A stretch of 5,901 nt of DNA, from NCBI GenBank assembly GCA_937915075.1, contig CALDMA010000343.1:1-5901 (forward strand), in the 5' to 3' direction. The notes beneath the pieces were generated by a model. The model worked only from the letters and a program-made list of their open reading frames with translations. It had not been told where the DNA came from and searched no databases. This stretch comes from an uncultured Oscillospiraceae bacterium (lineage in GTDB: Bacteria; Bacillota; Clostridia; Oscillospirales; Oscillospiraceae). Made by a program: the position numbers and the translations under genes. Position 1 is the stretch's first letter; the number at the start of each line of letters is the position of its first letter. Shown here one piece after another: positions 1-4,312 of this stretch.

Positions 1-101
1 CCGCAAGCCCTTGCGCCCCAAGCGTTTCAGCGGGTAGACATCGGGTAGACATCCGCGCGCGATTACGCCGGGTGTGAAGGCGATATCATACTTTGGAACG
101 A
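1..101. other. Upstream segment with no assignable gene
   Basis: All three forward frames close early: stops are at 35-37, 46-48 and near 75-77. At most this stretch could hold the last few codons of an upstream gene, for example a basic tail ending at 37, but nothing supports one frame over another. A short inverted repeat, CGCAAG/CTTGCG, lies at 2-15 with only two bases between the arms and no following T-run, so I do not call it a terminator. The segment ends where the promoter of the first SLH gene begins. Confidence 0.5.
31..52. repeat. Exact 11-bp tandem direct repeat
   Basis: The unit CGGGTAGACAT occurs twice back to back (31-41 and 42-52), about 50 bp upstream of the -35 box at 102-107. 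One helical turn of spacing would suit a direct-repeat binding site for a transcription regulator, but a chance tandem duplication is equally possible. No third copy was seen before the second SLH gene. Confidence 0.75.
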
Positions 102-130
102 TTTACATTTCGGGCGAAGGCTGTTATAAT
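102..130 (+). promoter_or_regulatory. Sigma-A-type promoter of first SLH gene
   Basis: The -35 box is TTTACA (102-107; 5 of 6 matches to TTGACA). The spacer is exactly 17 bp, and the -10 box is a perfect TATAAT (125-130). A TG dinucleotide at 122-123 makes it an extended -10 (TGTTATAAT). Transcription is expected to start near 136-138, giving a leader of about 105 nt ahead of the ATG at 242. This is a strong housekeeping-type promoter by sequence, as expected for an abundant surface protein. Confidence 0.85.
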
Positions 131-145
131 ATCCTTATCTATGCT

Positions 146-185
146 CCGATGGGATATCCCATCGGTTCCTCCGGACGGAGGAACC
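146..185 (+). promoter_or_regulatory. Tandem double hairpin in the 5' leader of first SLH gene
   Basis: A perfect 20-bp palindrome, CCGATGGGATATCCCATCGG (146-165), abuts and shares GG with a second perfect inverted repeat: GGTTCCTCCG (164-173) and CGGAGGAACC (176-185). As RNA these give two stacked hairpins starting about 10 nt after the expected transcription start. The right arm of the second contains a GGAGG Shine-Dalgarno look-alike, with no start codon after it. There is no T-tract, so this is not an intrinsic terminator. Possible roles are 5'-end mRNA stabilisation, a regulator binding site, or part of a larger RNA fold. The same two-hairpin plan recurs before the second gene with different bases. 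Confidence 0.7.
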
Positions 186-228
186 ATACCCATTCGCAGC
201 GGTCCCAACAGGATACATTATAATATAT

Positions 229-236
229 AAGGAGAG
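229..236 (+). promoter_or_regulatory. Ribosome binding site of first SLH gene
   Basis: AAGGAGAG lies with its AAGGAG core at 229-234, seven bases before the ATG at 242. This is optimal spacing and fixes that ATG as the start. A second TATAAT sits just upstream (219-224) but lacks a -35 partner and would start transcription inside the ribosome binding site. Confidence 0.85.
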
Positions 237-241
237 CGAGC

Positions 242-3200
242 ATGAAGAAACACACACTGCTTCAAAGGCTGCTGCCGCTGGCGATGCTGGCGGCGATGCT
301 GCTGTCCGCGGTCCCCGCGGCGGCCGCGTTCCGCGACACCGCCGGTCACTGGGCGGCGGAAACGCTCAGCGCGTGGCAGGACGAGGGCCTGATCGACGGC
401 TATGGCGACGGCAGCTTCCGGCCCGACGGCACGATGACCCGCGCGGAGTTTGCCAAGCTGGTGAACCGCACGATGGGCTTCACGGCGGAGAGCGAAATTT
501 CCTTTTCCGACGTGACGGAGCGCGACTGGTTCTATGCCGAGGTGGCGAAGGCCGCGGCGGCGGGCTACGCGCAGGGCAGCGGCGGCGCGTTCCGCCCGAA
601 TCAGGCGGTCACCCGCGCCGAGGCGGCGGCGATGCTCGCCCGCGCGGCGGGGCTTGCCGCGAATGAGGAGCGCGCGGACGCCTTCGCGGACGCCGCGTCC
701 ATCCCCGCGTGGGCAAAGGGCAGCGTGGGCGCAGCCGCGGAGGCCGGTTACATGAACGGCTATCCCAACGGCGCGTTCGGCGCGCTCGACCCCATCACCC
801 GCGCGGAGGCCGTGGTCACGCTCGACCGCGTGCGCGCGAGCCGGCAGGAAACGGTCATTGAAAAGGCCGGAACGACGCTGGAGAATGAGACCATCTCCGG
901 CGACCTCGTCATTGCCGAGAGCGTGGGCGAGGGGAACGTCACGCTCAAAAACGTGACGGTCCGCGGCAGCGTGACCGTCAGGGGCGGCGGCGCAAATTCG
1001 ATCTATTTCGACAATGTTCGCGTCAGCGGCACCGTTCGGCTGGAGAAGGAGGGCGTGCACCTGCGCCTGACGGGCGGCACGGCGCTCGAGCGCGTGGAGA
1101 TCGGCCTGCCGTGCCGCATCACGCAGGACGGCACGTTTGAGGGCGCGCTCGGCGCGCTCGTGATCGACCTTGCAAAGGATTCCGCGAAGGAAATTCAAAT
1201 TGAGGTCCCCGCGAAGCGCGTGGAGCTTGTCAGCCGCGCCAGCGTGTCGCTGGGCGCGGACGTGGGCGAGCTTCTGGTCGGCAAGGACGCGGAGGACGCG
1301 CAGCTTGAGATCAGGCGCGGCGCGTCGGTCGGCGACCTGACCGTGGACGCGAAGATCAGGCTGACCGGCGACGGCGCGGTGATCTCGCTGGTCGTGTCGG
1401 TGAGCGGCGTGACCGTCAGCGGCACGCTGAGCGTGGAAAAGACCGAGACCGAGGGCGGCGCGGAGGCTCCCACTACGTCCGGCAGCAGCTCCGGCGGCAG
1501 CAGCTCCGGCGGCTCGTCCGGCGGCGGCAGCTATACGCCGGTCCGGATCGTCACCGGCGCGGAGCCGGTCGCGGACGTGGCCGTGGACCACGGCACGAGC
1601 GAGGCGGACGCGATGAGCCGTCTCCCCAGCTCCGTCACGCTGAACGTGACGGAGGACGGCGCGGCGGGCACGCTTTCCGCGGCGGTGCGCTGGGCGCTGG
1701 ATAAGGCTTACGATGCGGAGCCCCGCATGGACACCGTTTACACCGCGACCGGCACGGTGACCATCCCAGACGGCTACACCTACGACGGTACGCTGACCGT
1801 GACGGCTTCGCTGACGGTCAAGGCAGATCCGGAGAAGGTCGTCGTCCGCATTTCGGAGGTGACGGGGCTGGAGCTGCCCTACGGCTCGACGGAAGGCGAC
1901 GCGCAGCTGCCCGAGAAGGTCACGCTGACCCCCGCAGCGCAGCAGGGCTTCGACGACCTGCTGGCGGACGTGACTTGGGTGATGGAGGGCGATTGGGCCA
2001 GCCCCGGCGTGAACACCTTCACCGGCACGGTGACCATGCCCGACGGGTACTACTATAACGGCGAAACGACCGCGGCGATCACGACCACCGTGACCGTGGT
2101 GGAGAGCGGCGAAACGGCGCAGACAAAGCGGGTCGTCGATTACGTCCCCCTTCCCCTCACCTCCATCGGCTACGCGCGCACGAAAGAGCTGGTGCTGGCG
2201 GCGGCAAGGCAGAAGGGCCTGCCCACGAGCGTCACGCTCAAGTGCGAGGACGACTCCTACCTTGCGGTGACGGTTCCGGCGGATGACTGGGGCTTCACCT
2301 ATGAGGACTATTATCCGAATACCAGCAGCGATCAGACGCTGTCCTTCACGGCGGACGCGGCGCTCCCGATGGGGTATGACAACCATGACGGCAAGATGAC
2401 GGTCTATTGCCGCGTGGAGGTAAAGGCACTGGACACGGCGGCGCTGGACGGCGCGCTGGCGGCCGCCAAGGCGCAGCTGGATAGGCTGACGGAGGACGAA
2501 GCCGAGGCCCTTGCGGGCAGCGGAAAGATTTTTGTCGCGGGGAACGGCACGATGGCGGACAGCGTAACGAAGGGCGTGAAATTTGTCGAACTCTCTCAGA
2601 CCGCCACGCTGAAGGACGCTTACACCGCCGCGTGGGAGAAGAAGACCGGCGACCGCTTTGACTCGCAGACGGACTGCGACCGGACGGCGCAGGGGCTGCG
2701 GGGGGCGGCTGACGCGTTCGCTGCGATCGAGCCGAACGTGGGCACGCTCTATACGAATGAGATGATTCTGGAGGCCGTGAAGGGAGGCCCCATCGACCCG
2801 CAGTACAGCAGCGACTATGCCTATTCCACCCAAATGCAGCCGCTGCGGAACGGCTACACCTATTGGCTCTACAGGGACAGTTGGGCCGTGCCGGACAGCG
2901 ACGTGAGGGTGAGCATTGACTGGTCGTTCCGCGGCGACGGCGCGCGGTACCTTGCGCTTGCGCCCGACGGGGGCCGTAACCATAAGGGCAATCTGTACGG
3001 CTACGGCGTAACGGTCACGGGGCAACCGGACGAGCCGAAAGAGGTCCAGTTCATCGCGACGGTCAAGGACTTTGACGGAAACGTGATCGGCACGCTGGGC
3101 GAAAACGGCGAATACACCGCCACCATCGGCGTGCCCATTCGGGTGGACACTTCGGCCACCGTGGCCCCGCCGCGGATGACCTCCGCCATAGCCAACAACA

Positions 3201-3883
3201 TCTCCGTCCGCGTGCCCCTGACGGGGGGCGTGTATATCATCCGCGCAGATACGGAGCGGGTAACGGTCCAAGGAATTCGAAATGAGGTGCTCTCGATCAC
3301 CGGCGCCTCCCTAACGGAGAATGGGAGCTGGAGGGCAGACAGCTACGGACTGTTCCTGCCTGTCACCGCCACCTGCGGCGCGATGGAGATGAAGACGGCT
3401 CCGGTCGACTATGGCAGTGGAACGGTGGATCCCGTGCATGAGGTCGGCCAAATCAAGATCACGATTCCGCGGGGCGCGCTGACGGTGGACGAGAGCAGCG
3501 GCTGGTACGCGCCGAATGAGGATCTGGAGTACACCGCCAATGTGTGGTGCTGCAATCCCGCGGTGACGGTCATGACGCAGGGCGCGTCCAGCGGCAGTAA
3601 TGTGACCGTGCAGATCGAGTACGCATACAGGAAATTCTTCGGTGCGGTCGCCTATGCCACGGAAAACAGCGCCGAAGGCGCGAAAGGCGCCACGCTCAAG
3701 GTGCGTTTCAACGCCGATGATTGGCAGGACGGTTTGGAGAAGGACTGCATCACCTGCACGCAGAACGTGTCTCTTGACCCGAACCAGACCTATTACGTCT
3801 GGTGCAACTTCAACGGCAACGACGCCAACGACCCCCTGAGTACGGGTGAGGACTGGATCAATACAGGCATGATGATCCAATAG
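242..3883 (+). CDS. Exported SLH-anchored multidomain surface protein
   Basis: This is a complete 1213-residue secreted protein, probably held non-covalently on the cell wall by its SLH modules. Residues 1-29 form a signal peptide: KKH start, Leu/Ala-rich core and an AVPAAAA end before Phe30. Three SLH repeats follow (about 30-80, 88-138, 147-197). Each carries the TRAE motif (64-76, 122-134, 184-196) that in known families contacts the pyruvylated secondary wall polymer. Residues ~206-400 are a beta-strand-rich stalk (GDLVIAESVGEGNVTL, then VRGGGANSIY), as found beside SLH in other Bacillota proteins. A Ser/Gly linker (411-431) leads to three Ig-like units resembling Big_4 (~435-527, 532-621, 629-729; each with LPxxVTL and a late PDGY-like turn). 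A helical spacer spans ~733-830. Residues ~830-1213 match no family I recognise and hold six cysteines (1045, 1103, 1104, 1169, 1172, 1188). No sortase motif, membrane anchor or catalytic motif was seen, so its outward function is unknown. The frame is intact and the stop is TAG. Confidence 0.95.
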   Translation: MKKHTLLQRLLPLAMLAAMLLSAVPAAAAFRDTAGHWAAETLSAWQDEGLIDGYGDGSFRPDGTMTRAEFAKLVNRTMGFTAESEISFSDVTERDWFYAEVAKAAAAGYAQGSGGAFRPNQAVTRAEAAAMLARAAGLAANEERADAFADAASIPAWAKGSVGAAAEAGYMNGYPNGAFGALDPITRAEAVVTLDRVRASRQETVIEKAGTTLENETISGDLVIAESVGEGNVTLKNVTVRGSVTVRGGGANSIYFDNVRVSGTVRLEKEGVHLRLTGGTALERVEIGLPCRITQDGTFEGALGALVIDLAKDSAKEIQIEVPAKRVELVSRASVSLGADVGELLVGKDAEDAQLEIRRGASVGDLTVDAKIRLTGDGAVISLVVSVSGVTVSGTLSVEKTETEGGAEAPTTSGSSSGGSSSGGSSGGGSYTPVRIVTGAEPVADVAVDHGTSEADAMSRLPSSVTLNVTEDGAAGTLSAAVRWALDKAYDAEPRMDTVYTATGTVTIPDGYTYDGTLTVTASLTVKADPEKVVVRISEVTGLELPYGSTEGDAQLPEKVTLTPAAQQGFDDLLADVTWVMEGDWASPGVNTFTGTVTMPDGYYYNGETTAAITTTVTVVESGETAQTKRVVDYVPLPLTSIGYARTKELVLAAARQKGLPTSVTLKCEDDSYLAVTVPADDWGFTYEDYYPNTSSDQTLSFTADAALPMGYDNHDGKMTVYCRVEVKALDTAALDGALAAAKAQLDRLTEDEAEALAGSGKIFVAGNGTMADSVTKGVKFVELSQTATLKDAYTAAWEKKTGDRFDSQTDCDRTAQGLRGAADAFAAIEPNVGTLYTNEMILEAVKGGPIDPQYSSDYAYSTQMQPLRNGYTYWLYRDSWAVPDSDVRVSIDWSFRGDGARYLALAPDGGRNHKGNLYGYGVTVTGQPDEPKEVQFIATVKDFDGNVIGTLGENGEYTATIGVPIRVDTSATVAPPRMTSAIANNISVRVPLTGGVYIIRADTERVTVQGIRNEVLSITGASLTENGSWRADSYGLFLPVTATCGAMEMKTAPVDYGSGTVDPVHEVGQIKITIPRGALTVDESSGWYAPNEDLEYTANVWCCNPAVTVMTQGASSGSNVTVQIEYAYRKFFGAVAYATENSAEGAKGATLKVRFNADDWQDGLEKDCITCTQNVSLDPNQTYYVWCNFNGNDANDPLSTGEDWINTGMMIQ
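1472..1534 (+). repeat. Ser/Gly-rich linker with imperfect codon repeats
   Basis: Codons 411-431 of the first SLH gene encode a flexible run of Ser and Gly. The DNA repeats blocks such as GGCAGCAGCTCCGGC with variations. It separates the wall-anchoring half of the protein (SLH and stalk) from the outward Ig-like half. Such repeats can change length by slippage. The second gene has an equivalent linker at the same domain boundary. Confidence 0.8.
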
Positions 3884-3900
3884 GACGCGCCGTGAGCACA

Positions 3901-3931
3901 CGCGGAAAAAGGGGCTTTCCCTTTTTCCGCG
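3901..3931 (+). terminator. Perfect 13-bp hairpin after first SLH gene (terminator-like)
   Basis: The arms CGCGGAAAAAGGG (3901-3913) and CCCTTTTTCCGCG (3919-3931) pair without a mismatch around a five-base loop, 17 bp after the stop codon. Position and stability fit the 3' end of the transcript. However, the only T-run lies inside the stem, and the bases that follow (CACCAAGTATAAT) are not T-rich. It is therefore an atypical terminator, or a 3' stabilising hairpin with termination elsewhere. Confidence 0.55.
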
Positions 3932-4025
3932 CACCAAGTATAATATCGGTACAATGGATCGAGCGGACTGGGGCGCGGAAATAACCCCCCGGCTCGGCCA
4001 TTCACGTGAAAATGTGTAGGAAGTG
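3932..4025. other. Intergenic stretch between terminator-like hairpin and second promoter
   Basis: No coding potential was seen. It holds a lone TATAAT (3939-3944) without a credible -35 box, a C-run (3985-3990) and the perfect 10-bp palindrome TTCACGTGAA (4001-4010). The palindrome ends 15 bp upstream of the -35 box of the second promoter, a position where an operator could sit. No copy of that palindrome occurs before the first gene. Confidence 0.4.
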
Positions 4026-4054
4026 TTGAAAAACGGAATAAAATGAGGTACAAT
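4026..4054 (+). promoter_or_regulatory. Sigma-A-type promoter of second SLH gene
   Basis: The -35 box TTGAAA (4026-4031; 5 of 6) and the -10 box TACAAT (4049-4054; 5 of 6) are separated by exactly 17 bp in an AT-rich stretch. Transcription would begin near 4061, leaving an unusually long leader of about 250 nt before the ATG at 4313. The second SLH gene therefore appears to be transcribed separately from the first. Confidence 0.8.
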
Positions 4055-4072
4055 AATATTCCAAATTCATAA

Positions 4073-4133
4073 AACACGCCGACAAGCAGGGCCCTGCTTG
4101 TTACTCTCCCCGGTGGGGAGAGTAAAGGGTGTT
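4073..4133 (+). promoter_or_regulatory. Tandem double hairpin with closing stem in leader of second SLH gene
   Basis: A perfect 20-bp palindrome, ACAAGCAGGGCCCTGCTTGT (4082-4101), shares one base with a second perfect stem: TTACTCTCCCC (4101-4111) and GGGGAGAGTAA (4115-4125), loop GGT. Flanking bases form an outer helix, AACAC-CC (4073-4080, one G bulged) with GGGTGTT (4127-4133). The whole can therefore fold as a three-way junction. The plan matches the leader of the first gene, but the bases are unrelated. It has no T-tract, so termination here is unlikely. Confidence 0.65.
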
Positions 4134-4138
4134 CTGTG

Positions 4139-4211
4139 CAGCAAATGACAAATCCCGGCAAGCTCACCGGGCTATGACGGCGCGAAGCCATGGGGGCTTT
4201 GTGAGCGGCTG
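4139..4211 (+). ncRNA. Candidate structured leader RNA with possible pseudoknot
   Basis: A compact fold can be drawn by eye. P1 is CAGC (4139-4142) with GCTG (4208-4211). P2 is CCCGG (4154-4158) with CCGGG (4167-4171). P3 is GAAGCC (4184-4189) with GGCTTT (4195-4200). The P2 loop bases GCTCA (4162-4166) pair with TGAGC (4202-4206) as a pseudoknot. Parts resemble the c-di-GMP-I (GEMM) riboswitch order: CAAATCC before P2, then CGCGAAGCCATGGGG, then GGCTG. But the highly conserved ACGCAAAG block is not intact and the P2 loop is not GNRA, so I do not assign the class. It could be a divergent riboswitch, a protein-binding leader or coincidence. Confidence 0.35.
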
Positions 4212-4300
4212 ACTGTATATCACCTGCGTTCCGCTTTTTCATATAGCAGTCCTTTGACTTTCCGTACACCAACCGCGGGGAGCCGCGGAAAATATACAGT
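4211..4300 (+). promoter_or_regulatory. Candidate expression platform with two mutually exclusive pairings
   Basis: The strand GACTGTATAT (4211-4220) can pair with ATATAGCAGTC (4241-4251; 10 bp, one bulged G). Its core ACTGTATAT (4212-4220) can instead pair with ATATACAGT (4292-4300; 9 bp, perfect), which ends one base before the AGGAGG ribosome binding site. A third alternative pairs AGCGG (4204-4208) with CCGCT (4231-4235), followed by T residues to 4239, a weak terminator shape with a 22-base loop. These pairings compete with one another and with the upstream fold, as in a riboswitch expression platform. This is inferred from complementarity only. Confidence 0.4.
4273..4288 (+). promoter_or_regulatory. 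GC-rich hairpin just upstream of the second ribosome binding site
   Basis: CCGCGG (4273-4278) and CCGCGG (4283-4288) pair around the loop GGAG, 12 bases ahead of the Shine-Dalgarno sequence. A competing stem, TTTCCG (4259-4264) with CGGAAA (4286-4291), uses the same right arm. It would sit within the loop if 4212-4220 paired with 4292-4300. Confidence 0.5.
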
Positions 4301-4306
4301 AGGAGG
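4301..4306 (+). promoter_or_regulatory. Ribosome binding site of second SLH gene
   Basis: A perfect AGGAGG lies six bases before the ATG at 4313. This strongly marks that ATG as the authentic start even though it is out of frame with the downstream SLH coding sequence. Neither in-frame alternative (GTG 4344, ATG 4353) has a Shine-Dalgarno sequence, and both would remove most of the signal peptide. Confidence 0.85.
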
Positions 4307-4312
4307 AAGAAT

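Noticed and set aside
219..224. Second TATAAT just before the first gene as a promoter
   Set aside because: There is no -35 box at usable spacing, and transcription would begin within the ribosome binding site.
132..233. TCCTTAT (132-138) complementary to ATAAGGA (227-233) over the first ribosome binding site
   Set aside because: Most of the upstream strand lies before the expected transcription start (about 136-138), so it would not be in the mRNA.
218..3271. Minus-strand open frame of 1017 codons antisense to the first SLH gene
   Set aside because: It is a shadow of the GC-rich plus-strand gene. The translation is Arg/His/Ala-rich without recognisable domains, and the plus-strand protein has clear signal peptide and SLH evidence with promoter and ribosome binding site.
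3939..3955. TATAAT and TACAAT after the 3' hairpin as extra promoters
   Set aside because: The bases 16-18 bp upstream are hairpin arm sequence with poor -35 matches. The promoter at 4026-4054 is far better.
4082..4125. Double hairpin as a CRISPR or insertion-sequence remnant
   Set aside because: There is no repeat-spacer array, target-site duplication, terminal inverted repeat pair or transposase coding nearby.
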